Source: Bugula neritina (Eukaryota; Bryozoa; Gymnolaemata; Cheilostomatida; Bugulidae). Taken from it: a DNA stretch of 64,000 bases. Location of the stretch: assembly GCA_964035545.1 (NCBI GenBank), contig CAXIUT010000073.1:434001-498000 (forward strand), written 5' to 3'. The position numbers and the translations under genes were made by a program. Below the pieces are notes generated by a model. It was given only the letters and a program-made list of their open reading frames with translations. It ran no database searches and was not told the origin of the DNA. This document shows, in pieces, positions 1-9,387 of the stretch (its first letter is position 1; every line of letters starts with the position of its first letter).

Positions 1-30
1 TGAAGCTTTATAGTTTACAGGCAGTCGAGA

Positions 31-37
31 TGAGTCA
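31..37 (+). promoter_or_regulatory. AP-1 (TRE) heptamer, site 1 of each monomer
   Basis: TGAGTCA, a perfect match to the AP-1 consensus TGA(G/C)TCA. It recurs at offset 31-37 of each monomer, followed by C in A- and D-type heads and G in B, C and E heads. Binding is not shown. Confidence 0.35.
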
Positions 38-187
38 CTGCTGAAACCCATTTTATTAGTAGACTATATTGCTCTTCAATCATCAGTTTTCATATTAAAA
101 CAGAAAGCTCATCTGCAGCGCCATTTCACAGTGTTATATTTTGCTAGAGCAATAACTAATTTTAGATGCCTTTGCAAACATATGAGA

Positions 188-193
188 AATAAA
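188..193 (+). other. AATAAA hexamers (three per monomer)
   Basis: AATAAA occurs at 188-193, 478-483 and 820-825 on the plus strand. In an AT-rich repeat this is not surprising, so it is weak evidence for transcript ends. Confidence 0.2.
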
Positions 194-200
194 TGAGTCA
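194..200 (+). promoter_or_regulatory. AP-1 (TRE) heptamer, site 2 of each monomer
   Basis: TGAGTCA within aaatgagtcatt, kept in every copy I read, including D copies that change nearby bases. Confidence 0.35.
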
Positions 201-442
201 TTCTATGAAAAGAGGTGTTTGCAGCACTTGTCCACTTTTGATTTACACGCGGCATCGAAACTTTTGTAGTTTTAAATAATGTCTCCAAATTCATCACTTG
301 CATGTGTTTAGATACTTGATGAAAATGTTTATGCAAAATTTGATGCCTGCTTCAAAGACACCAGTGCTTAATTACTGTGTTAACTGTATTGGCACGTTGC
401 CATGAGATATTTGGTAATATTTCGCATCACAACAAACTCTTC

Positions 443-474
443 AGAAAGTTAAGAAAATCAGTCTAGAAAGTTAA
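443..474 (+). repeat. Internal 10-bp direct repeat AGAAAGTTAA
   Basis: AGAAAGTTAA occurs at 443-452 and again at 465-474, 22 bp apart, in A copies. B copies change the first (agaaagttga) and A'' copies change it to agaaagttac. I found no larger subrepeat, so the 1,341-bp unit is not visibly built from a shorter satellite. Confidence 0.7.
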
Positions 475-579
475 TGAAATAAACCTACCAGAGAGAGTAA
501 GCCAGATGTAACAAGTAGATCCAAAACAAGTTGATTAACAATTGAAGTTGAAGTCTCGATGTAGTCAACACTTTAGTCC

Positions 580-599
580 TAACGTCAAATGCTAACGTC
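580..599 (+). repeat. Internal TAACGTC pair, A-type copies
   Basis: TAACGTC at 580-586 and 593-599, 13 bp apart. Other families read taatgtc and caaacgtc here, so both units are intact only in A-type copies. The ACGTCA inside the first is a CRE half-site by sequence only. Confidence 0.5.
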
Positions 600-754
600 T
601 GCAACCAAACTGTGAAGACTTCATGAGCTGGTTAGCTGACAGGACACATTAAAGTTCTTAACTCTTGTGTGTATAGTGATGCCCATCTTGAACTAGAGAG
701 GGCTGACTGAAGACTGCTACTTTGTGAAAATTGACAATGCATATTATTATTATT

Positions 755-804
755 CATTGTTGAGATTCACGACTGCCATAAACAATGATAAAATATTCAT
801 TGTT
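755..804. promoter_or_regulatory. Triple SOX/HMG-type motif cluster
   Basis: CATTGTT at 755-761, AACAATG at 781-787 and CATTGTT at 798-804. These are the two orientations of the core bound by SOX-family HMG boxes (AACAAT). The alternating orientation also allows two mutually exclusive 7-bp hairpins. The three cores are kept in all families; the A'' change at offset 780 lies just outside. Confidence 0.35.
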
Positions 805-818
805 GGTACTACTGAGTA

Positions 819-840
819 GAATAAAATATAATATAATATT
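819..840. other. AT-rich unwinding-type tract
   Basis: A/T only from 820 to 840 in A copies. In the other families the A/G difference at 841 extends it to about 26 bases. It follows an ATT microsatellite-like stretch (742-754). Such tracts unwind easily and can exclude nucleosomes; no function is shown. Confidence 0.6.
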
Positions 841-879
841 GTTTTCTGGACAGAAAAGTAATATCAAATGCATATTATA

Positions 880-886
880 ACTTACC
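880..886 (-). other. 5' splice-site-like sequence (minus strand)
   Basis: The minus strand reads ATG|GTAAGT, a full match to GTAAGT at the intron side. A second weaker donor on the same strand, CTG|GTAGGT, is at 483-491. In A copies a pyrimidine run ending in CCAG lies on the minus strand near 845-860. Spliced minus-strand transcripts are conceivable but unsupported. Confidence 0.25.
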
Positions 887-899
887 ATAAATCTACAGT

Positions 900-942
900 G
901 CTTCACATCTTCACCTTTTCCTGCAATTTTATTTCTTTGCAG
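900..942 (+). other. 3' splice-site-like sequence (plus strand)
   Basis: A pyrimidine-rich run ending in tttctttgcag at 942 resembles a spliceosomal acceptor. It is present in all families with small differences (tcctgcaatttt or ttctgcaatgtt just upstream). No strong plus-strand donor accompanies it: the best is gagagtaag near 494. Chance is possible. Confidence 0.25.
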
Positions 943-1234
943 TTGGAAGTAGTAGCTGAATATATGACGATGAAACATAACCCTTCAATTTCATTGCACC
1001 AGCACCAGTTGCAAGATAGGTGTGTTGGGAGTTATCTTTCCTAAAAATTTGTTTTTGGTGTTTATACGAAGCAGACACAGGCTAATATTAGTTTTGTTAT
1101 TTGCAAGAGTTTTTCTGTCTGATTGTCCATCAGCAAAAGTTTGCGCCTTGCAGTTATTATGAAAATACCAGTGATGCTGGAAGACCTTTGCATTGTACAC
1201 CCGCCTTTACTATTGAATTTAGATGTTTTATTTT

Positions 1235-1265
1235 CCCATCCCCTCTCCTGCCCCCCTGTCCCCTC
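1235..1265 (-). other. Potential G-quadruplex (minus strand) / i-motif (plus strand)
   Basis: On the minus strand the order is GGGG, ACA, GGGGGG, a 7-base loop with one GG, GGGG, AT, GGG. That meets the usual rule of four runs of at least three G with loops of 1-7. B- and E-type tails read tcccgcc instead of tcctgcc, which gives a fifth G run. The A'/M20/M45 change gtccc to atccc alters only a loop. It recurs at offset 1235-1265 of every complete monomer. Confidence 0.6.
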
Positions 1266-1281
1266 TAACAACCAGCAATCT

Positions 1282-1288
1282 TGACTCA
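1282..1288 (-). promoter_or_regulatory. AP-1 (TRE) heptamer, site 3 of each monomer
   Basis: TGACTCA on the plus strand, the reverse complement of TGAGTCA. It lies just after the C-rich tract and is kept although the bases before it vary (cttgactca or cctgactca). Confidence 0.35.
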
Positions 1289-1315
1289 TGTGAATTGTGT
1301 TATTGTTCTAGAGTT

Positions 1316-1327
1316 GGCCCATGGGCC
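1316..1327. other. 12-bp perfect palindrome GGCCCATGGGCC
   Basis: A self-complementary 12-mer at offset 1316-1327, 14 bases before the chosen monomer junction. It is the most GC-rich short stretch next to the C tract in an AT-rich repeat. It is intact in the copies read except M7, broken at 9365. Confidence 0.7.
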
Positions 1328-1341
1328 TACAGTATACGATT

Positions 1342-2682
1342 TGAAACTTTATAGTTTACAGGCAGTCGAGATGAGTCAGTGCTGAAACCCATTTTATTAG
1401 TAGACTATATTGCTCTTCAATAATCAGTTTTCATAATAAAAGAGAAAGCTCATCTGCAGCGCCATTTTACAGTGTTATATTTTGCCAGAGCAATAACTAA
1501 TTTTAGATGCCTTTGCAAACATATGAGAAATAAATGAGTCATTCTATGAAAAGAGGTGTTTGCAGCACTTGTCCACTTTTGATTTACACGCGGCATGGAA
1601 ACTTTTGTAGTTTTAAATAATGTCTCCAAATTCATCACTTGCATGTGTTTAGATACTTGATGAAAATTTTCATGCAAAACTTGATGCCTGCTTCAAAGAC
1701 ACCAGTGCTTAATTACTGTGTTAACTGTATTGGCACGTTGCTAACAGATATTTGGTAATATTTCGCATCACAACAAACTTTTCAGAAAGTTAAGAAAATC
1801 AGTCTAGAAAGTTAATGAAATAAACCTACCAGAGAGAGTAAGCCAGATGTAACAAGTAGATCCAAAACAAGTTGATAAACAATTGAAGTTGAAGTCTCCA
1901 TGTAGTCAACACGTTAGTCCTAATGTCAAATGCAAACGTCTGCAACCAAACTGTGTAGACTTCATGAGCTGGTTAGCTGACAGGAGATATTAAAGTTCTT
2001 AACTCTTGTGTGTATAGTGATGCCCATCTTGAACTAGAGATGGCTGACTGAAGACTGCTACTTTGTGAAAATTGACAATGCATATTATTATTATTCATTG
2101 TTGAGATTCACGACTGCCATAAACAATGATAAAATATTCATTGTTGGTACTACTGAGTAGAATAAAATATAATATAATATTATTTTCTGGACAGATAAAT
2201 AATATCAAATGCATATTATAACTTACCATAAATCTACAGTGCTTCACATCTTCAACTTTTTCTGCAATGTTATTTCTTTGCAGTTAGAAGTACTAGCTGA
2301 ATATATGACTATGAAACATAACCCTTCAATTTCATTGCACCAGCACCAGTTGCAAGATAGGTGTATTGAGAGTTATCTTTCCCAAAATTTTGTTCTTGGT
2401 GTTTATACGAAGCAGACACAGGCTAATATTAGTTTTGTTATTTGCAAGAGTTTTTCTGTCTGATTGTCCATCAGCAAAAGTTTGCGCCTTGCAGTTATTA
2501 TGGAAATACCAGTGATGCTGGAAGACCTTTGCATTGTACACCCGCCTTTACTATTGAATTTAGATATTTTATTTTCCCATCCCCTCTCCTGCCCCCCTGT
2601 CCCCTCTAACAACCAGCAATCCTGACTCATGTGAATTGTGTTATTGTTCTAGAGTTGGCCCATGGGCCTACAGTATACGATT
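1342..2682 (+). repeat. Monomer M2, family C
   Basis: Family C throughout, but with the largest set of private substitutions among C copies: 1436, 1744-1745 (adjacent pair), 1988 and 2255. The private changes suggest an older or less recently converted copy than M8, M16, M23 and M26. Confidence 0.93.
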
Positions 2683-4023
2683 TGAAGCTTTATAGTTTAC
2701 AGGCAGTAGAGATGAGTCACTGCTGAAACTCATTTTATTAGTAGACTATATTGCTCTTCAATAATCAGTTTTCATATTAAAAGAGAAAGCTCATCTGCAG
2801 CGCCATTTCACAGTGTTATGTTTTGCCAGAGCAATAACTAATTTTAGATGCCTTTGCAAACATATGAGAAATAAATGAGTCATTCTATGAAAAGAGGTGT
2901 TTGCAGCACTTGTCCACTTTTGATTTACACGCGGCATGGAAACTTTTGTAGTTTTAAATAATGTCTCCAAATTCATCACTTGCATGTGTTTAGATACTTG
3001 ATGAAAATTTTCATGCAAAACTTGATGCCTGCTTCAAAGACACCAGTGCTTAATTACTGTGTTAACTGTATTGGCACGTTGCCATGAGATATTTGGTAAT
3101 ATTTCGCATCACAACAAACTCTTCAGAAAGTTAAGAAAATCAGTCTAGAAAGTTAATGAAATAAACCTACCAGAGAGAGTAAGCCAGATGTAACAAGTAG
3201 ATCCAAAACAAGTTGATAAACAATTGAAGTTGAAGTCTCCATGTAGTCAACACGTTAGTCCTAATGTCAAATGCAAACGTCTGCAACCAAACTGTGTAGA
3301 CTTCATGAGCTGGTTAGCTGACAGGAGAGATTAAAGTTCTTAACTCTTGTGTGTATAGTGATGCCCATCTTGAACCAGAGATGGCTGACTGAAGACTGCT
3401 ACTTTGTGAAAATTGACAATGCATATTATTATTATTCATTGTTGAGATTCACGACTGCCATAAACAATGATAAAATATTCATTGTTGGTACTACTGAGTA
3501 GAATAAAATATAATATAATATTATTTTCTGGACAGATAAATAATATCAAACGCATATTATAACTTACCATAAATATACAGTGCTTCACATCTTCACCTTT
3601 TTCTGCAATGTTATTTCTTTGCAGTTAGAAGTACTAGCTGAATATATGACTATGAAACATAACCCTTCAATTTCATTGCACCAGCACCAGTTGCAAGATA
3701 GGTGTATTGAGAGATATCTTTCCCAAAATTTTGTTCTTGGTGTTTATACGAAGCAGACACAGGCTAATATTAGTTTTGTTATTTGCAAGAGTTTTTCTGT
3801 CTGATTGTCCATCAGCAAAAGTTTGCGCCTTGCAGTTATTATGGAAATACCAGTGATGCTGGAAGACCTTTGCATTGTACACCCGCCTTGACTATTGAAG
3901 TTAGATGTTTTATTTTCCCATCCCCTCTCCCGCCCCCCTGTCCCCTCTAACAACCGGCAATCCTGACTCATGTGAATTGTGTTATTGTTCTAGAGTTGGC
4001 CCATGGGCCTACAGTATACGATT
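2683..4023 (+). repeat. Monomer M3, mosaic D-head / C-E-like middle / B-tail
   Basis: The first ~138 bases carry D markers (gcagtag, gaaactc, tatgtttt). By base 2827 the D state is lost, so the switch lies within about 2820-2827. The middle looks like C/E and the tail is B (ccttgac, accggc). A private T-to-C at 3551 removes the ATG that opens the plus-strand 84-codon frame in sister copies. Confidence 0.9.
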
Positions 4024-5364
4024 TGAAGCTTTATAGTTTACAGGCAGTCGAGATGAGTCACTGCTGAAACCCATTTTATTAGTAGACTATATTGCTCTTC
4101 AATCATCAGTTTTCATATTAAAACAGAAAGCTCATCTGCAGCGCCATTTCACAGTGTTATATTTTGCCAGAGCAATAACTAATTTTAGATGCCTTTGCAA
4201 ACATATGAGAAATAAATGAGTCATTCTATGAAAAGAGGTGTTTGCAGCACTTGTCCACTTTTGATTTACACGCGGCATGGAAACTTTTGTAGTTTTAAAT
4301 AATGTCACCAAATTCATCACTTGCATGTGTTTAGATACTTGATGAAAATTTTCATGCAAAACTTGATGCCTGCTTCAAAGACACCAGTGCTTAATTACTG
4401 TGTTAACTGTATTGGCACGTTGCCATGAGATATTTGGTAATATTTCGCATCACAACAAACTCTTCAGAAAGTTAAGAAAATCAGTCTAGAAAGTTAATGA
4501 AATAAACCTACCAGAGAGAGTAAGCCAGATGTAACAAGTAGATCCAAAACAAGTTGATAAACAATTGAAGTTGAAGTCTCCATGTAGTCAACACGTTAGT
4601 CCTAATGTCAAATGCAAACGTCTGCAACCAAACTGTGTAGACTTCATGAGCTGGTTAGCTGACAGGAGAGATTAAAGTTCTTAACTCTTGTGTGTATAGT
4701 GATGCCCATCTTGAACTAGAGATGGCTGACTGAAGACTGCTACTTTGTGAAAATTGACAATGCATATTAATATTATTCATTGTTGAGATTCACGACTGCC
4801 ATAAACAATGATAAAATATTCATTGTTGGTACTACTGAGTAGAATAAAATATAATATAATATTATTTTCTGGACAGATAAATAATATCAAATGCATATTA
4901 TAACTTACCATAAATATACAGTGCTTCACATCTTCACCTTTTTCTGCAATGTTATTTCTTTGCAGTTAGAAGTACTAGCTGAATATGTGACTATGAAACA
5001 TAACCCTTCAATTTCATTGCACCAGCACCAGTTGCAAGATAGGTGTATTGAGAGTTATCTTTCCCAAAATTTTGTTCTTGGTGTTTATACGAAGCAGACA
5101 CAGGCTAATATTAGTTTTGTTATTTGCAAGAGTTTTTCTGTCTGATTGTCCATCAGCAAAAGTTTGCGCCTTGCAGTTATTATGGAAATACCAGTGATGC
5201 TGGAAGACCTTTGCATTGTACACCCGCCTTGACTATTGAAGTTAGATGTTTTATTTTCCCATCCCCTCTCCCGCCCCCCTGTCCCCTCTAACAACCGGCA
5301 ATCCTGACTCATGTGAATTGTGTTATTGTTCTAGAGTTGGCCCATGGGCCTACAGTATACGATT
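4024..5364 (+). repeat. Monomer M4, mosaic A-head / C-E-like middle / Bv-tail
   Basis: The head is A (catcag, aacag) up to about 4124-4168, then C/E-like, then B. It has atgtgact at 4987, a variant otherwise found only in the amplified Bv monomers M30, M34, M38 and M42. It is therefore a possible relative of the source of the Bv haplotype. Private changes lie at 4307 and 4770. Confidence 0.9.
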
Positions 5365-6705
5365 TGAAGCTTTATAGTTTACAGGCAGTCGAGATGAGTC
5401 ACTGCTGAAACCCATTTTATTAGTAGACTATATTGCTCTTCAATCATCAGTTTTCATATTAAAACAGAAAGCTCATCTGCAGCGCCATTTCACAGTGTTA
5501 TATTTTGCTAGAGCAATAACTAATTTTAGATGCCTTTGCAAACATATGAGAAATAAATGAGTCATTCTATGAAAAGAGGTGTTTGCAGCACTTGTCCACT
5601 TTTGATTTACACGCGGCATCGAAACTTTTGTAGTTTTAAATAATGTCTCCAAATTCATCACTTGCATGTGTTTAGATACTTGATGAAAATGTTTATGCAA
5701 AATTTGATGCCTGCTTCAAAGACACCAGTGCTTAATTACTGTGTTAACTGTATTGGCACGTTGCCATGAGATATTTGGTAATATTTCGCATCACAACAAA
5801 CTCTTCAGAAAGTTAAGAAAATCAGTCTAGAAAGTTAATGAAATAAACCTACCAGAGAGAGTAAGCCAGATGTAACAAGTAGATCCAAAACAAGTTGATT
5901 AACAATTGAAGTTGAAGTCTCGATGTAGTCAACACTTTAGTCCTAACGTCAAATGCTAACGTCTGCAACCAAACTGTGAAGACTTCATGAGCTGGTTAGC
6001 TGACAGGACACATTAAAGTTCTTAACTCTTGTGTGTATAGTGATGCCCATCTTGAACTAGAGATGGCTGACTGAAGACTGCTACTTTGTGAAAATTGACA
6101 ATGCATATTATTATTATTCATTGTTGAGATTCACGACTGCCATAAACAATGATAAAATATTCATTGTTGGTACTACTGAGTAGAATAAAATATAATATAA
6201 TATTATTTTCTGGAAAGATAAATATTATCAAATGCATATTATAACTTACCATAAATCTACAGTGCTTCACATCTTCACCTTTTCCTGCAATTTTATTTCT
6301 TTGCAGTTAGAAGTAGTAGCTGAATATATGACGATGAAACATAACCCTTCAATTTCATTGCACCAGCACCAGTTGCAAGATAGGTGTGTTGGGAGTTATC
6401 TTTCCTAAAAATTTGTTCTTGGTGTTTATACGAAGCAGACACAGGCTAATATTAGTTTTGTTATTTGCAAGAGTTTTTCTGTCTGATTGTCCATCAGCAA
6501 AAGTTTGCGCCTTGCAGTTATTATGAAAATACCAGTGATGCTGGAAGACCTTTGCATTGTACACCCGCCTTTACTATTGAATTTAGATGTTTTATTTTCC
6601 CATCCCCTCTCCTGCCCCCCTGTCCCCTCTAACAACCAGCAATCTTGACTCATGTGAATTTTGTTATTGTTCTAGAGTTGGCCCATGGGCCTACAGTATA
6701 CGATT
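5365..6705 (+). repeat. Monomer M5, family A with a B-like internal patch
   Basis: A markers at both ends, but the interval from about offset 697 to 865 has agatgg, attatttt and gataaat as in B/C/D/E. This is the pattern left by a short conversion tract. Private changes lie at 6215 and 6225. The tail reads gaattttg, the A tail that precedes a B monomer. Confidence 0.9.
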
Positions 6706-8046
6706 TGAAACTTTATAGTTTACAGGCAGTCGAGATGAGTCAGTGCTGAAACCCATTTTATTAGTAGACTATATTGCTCTTCAATAATCAGTTTTCATAT
6801 TAAAAGAGAAAGCTCATCTGCAGCGCCATTTTACAGTGTTATATTTTGCCAGAGCAATAACTAATTTTAGATGCCTTTGCAAACATATGAGAAATAAATG
6901 AGTCATTCTATGAAAAGAGGTGTTTGCAGCACTTGTCCACTTTTGATTTACACGCGGCATGGAAACTTTTGTAGTTTTAAATAATGTCTCCAAATTCATC
7001 ACTTGCATGTGTTTAGATACTTGATGAAAATTTTTATGCAAAACTTGATGCCTGCTTCAAAGACACCAGTGCTTAATTACTGTGTTAACTGTATTGGCAC
7101 GTTGCCATGAGATATTTGGTAATATTTCGCATCACAACAAACTCTTCAGAAAGTTGAGAAAATCAGTCTAGAAAGTTAATGAAATAAACCTACCAGAGAG
7201 AGTAAGCCAGATGTAACAAGTAGATCCAAAACAAGTTGATAAACAATTGAAGTTGAAGTCTCCATGTAGTCAACACGTTAGTCCTAATGTCAAATGCAAA
7301 CGTCTGCAACCAAACTGTGTAGACTTCATAAGCTGGTTAGCTGACAGGGGAGATTGAAGTTCTTAACTCTTGTGTGTATAGTGATGCCCATCTTGAACCA
7401 GAGATGGCTGACTGAAGACTGCTACTTTGTGAAAATTGACAATGCATATTATTATTATTCATTGTTGAGATTCACGACTGCCATAAACAATGATAAAATA
7501 TTCATTGTTGGTACTACTGAGTAGAATAAAATATAATATAATATTATTTTCTGGACAGATAAATAATATCAAATGCATATTATAACTTACCATAAATATA
7601 CAGTGCTTCACATCTTCACCTTTTTCTGCAATGTTATTTCTTTGCAGTTAGAAGTACTAGCTGAATATATGACTATGAAACATAACCCTTCAATTTCATT
7701 GCACCAGCACCAGTTGCAAGATAGGTGTATTGAGAGTTATCTTTCCCAAAATTTTGTTCTTGGTGTTTATACGAAGCAGACACAGGCTAATATTAGTTTT
7801 GTTATTTGCAAGAGTTTTTCTGTCTGATTGTCCATCAGCAAAAGTTTGCGCCTTGCAGTTATTATGGAAATACCAGTGATGCTGGAAGACCTTTGCATTG
7901 TACACCCGCCTTGACTATTGAAGTTAGATGTTTTATTTTCCCATCCCCTCTCCCGCCCCCCTGTCCCCTCTAACAACCGGCAATCCTGACTCATGTGAAT
8001 TGTGTTATTGTTCTAGAGTTGGCCCATGGGCCTACAGTATACGATT
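6706..8046 (+). repeat. Monomer M6, family B
   Basis: Clean family B copy: gttgaga, cataagc, ggggagattg, gaaccag, ccttgac, accggc. Indistinguishable by eye from M21 and M24, with which it shares the following A1-C order. Confidence 0.94.
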
Positions 8047-9387
8047 TGAAGCTTTATAGTTTACAGGCAGTCGAGATGAGTCACTGCTGAAACCCATTTT
8101 ATTAGTAGACTATATTGCTCTTCAATCATCAGTTTTCATATTAAAACAGAAAGCTCATCTGCAGCGCCATTTCACAGTGTTATATTTTGCTAGAGCAATA
8201 ACTAATTTTAGATGCCTTTGCAAACATATGAGAAATAAATGAGTCATTCTATGAAAAGAGGTGTTTGCAGCACTTGTCCACTTTTGATTTACACGCGGCA
8301 TCGAAACTTTTGTAGTTTTAAATAATGTCTCCAAATTCATCACTTGCATGTGTTTAGATACTTGATGAAAATGTTTATGCAAAATTTGATGCCTGCTTCA
8401 AAGACACCAGTGCTTAATTACTGTGTTAACTGTATTGGCACGTTGCCATGAGATATTTGGTAATATTTCGCATCACAACAAACTCTTCAGAAAGTTAAGA
8501 AAATCAGTCTAGAAAGTTAATGAAATAAACCTACCAGAGAGAGTAAGCCAGATGTAACAAGTAGATCCAAAACAAGTTGATTAACAATTGAAGTTGAAGT
8601 CTCGATGTAGTCAACACTTTAGTCCTAACGTCAAATGCTAACGTCTGCAACCAAACTGTGAAGACTTCATGAGCTGGATAGCTGACAGGACACATTAAAG
8701 TTCTTAACTCTTGTGTGTATAGTGATGCCCATCTTGAACTAGAGAGGGCTGACTGAAGACTGCTACTTTGTGAAAATTGACAATGCATATTATTATTATT
8801 CATTGTTGAGATTCACGACTGCCATAAACAATGATAAAATATTCATTGTTGGTACTACTGAGTAGAATAAAATATAATATAATATTGTTTTCTGGACAGA
8901 AAAGTAATATCAAATGCATATTATAACTTACCATAAATCTACAGTGCTTCACATCTTCACCTTTTCCTGCAATTTTATTTCTTTGCAGTTGGAAGTAGTA
9001 GCTGAATATATGACGATGAAACATAACCCTTCAATTTCATTGCACCAGCACCAGTTGCAAGATAGGTGTGTTGGGAGTTATCTTTCCTAAAAATTTGTTT
9101 TTGGTGTTTATACGAAGCAGACACAGGCTAATATTAGTTTTGTTATTTGCAAGAGTTTTTCTGTCTGATTGTCCATCAGCAAAAGTTTGCGCCTTGCAGT
9201 TATTATGAAAATACCAGTGATGCTGGAAGACCTTTGCATTGTACACCCGCCTTTACTATTGAATTTAGATGTTTTATTTTCCCATCCCCTCTCCTGCCCC
9301 CCTGTCCCCTCTAACAACCAGCAATCTTGACTCATGTGAATTGTGTTATTGTTCTAGAGTTGGCTCATGGGCCTACAGTATACGATT
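8047..9387 (+). repeat. Monomer M7, family A (A1)
   Basis: A1 like M1, M22 and M25. Two private changes: 8678 (T to A), which removes a minus-strand stop and so creates a longer spurious 90-codon frame, and 9365 (C to T), which breaks the otherwise conserved 12-bp palindrome. Confidence 0.94.

Larger units (their letters stand above)
1..1341 (+). repeat. Monomer M1, family A (subtype A1)
   Basis: Reference copy for the offsets used here. It carries all A markers plus the A1 subtype marks ttggaagtag (944-953) and gttttt after the cctaaaaatt motif (1030-1039). Its tail reads gaattgtg, as in the other A1 copies that precede a C monomer (M7, M22, M25). The array evidently continues upstream, because base 1 is already in phase with the junction. 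Confidence 0.95.

Noticed and set aside
109-336. Recurring minus-strand 75-codon frame in nearly every monomer (starts MHKHF, MHENF or MHKNF)
   Set aside because: It recurs because the DNA recurs. No recognisable domain; M9 and M13 carry an internal stop; differences look like ordinary haplotype substitutions; length is typical of chance frames.
421-437. CENP-B box candidate at ttcgcatcacaac (and reverse cccgcctttac near 1200)
   Set aside because: Each has only one half of the required core (TTCG....A..CGGG): the first lacks CGGG and the second lacks CGAA. No complete box seen.
742-754. ATT microsatellite as an independent repeat feature
   Set aside because: Only about four units, the same length in all copies apart from substitutions, so it is part of the monomer and not an expanding microsatellite.
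991-1289. Two overlapping minus-strand frames of 69 and 75 codons in every monomer
   Set aside because: They overlap each other and a plus-strand frame in different phases, have no recognisable family, and cannot all be real. Nothing favours any one of them.
2209-2463. Plus-strand 84-codon frame (138 in D copies)
   Set aside because: Absent in family A because of a stop, start lost in M3, no domain recognised. It does not behave as a conserved gene across the families.
8531-8803. 90-codon minus-strand frame present only in M7, and the 74-codon frames of A1 copies
   Set aside because: The first is created by a single private substitution at 8678. The second depends on one A1-specific site. 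Both are by-products.
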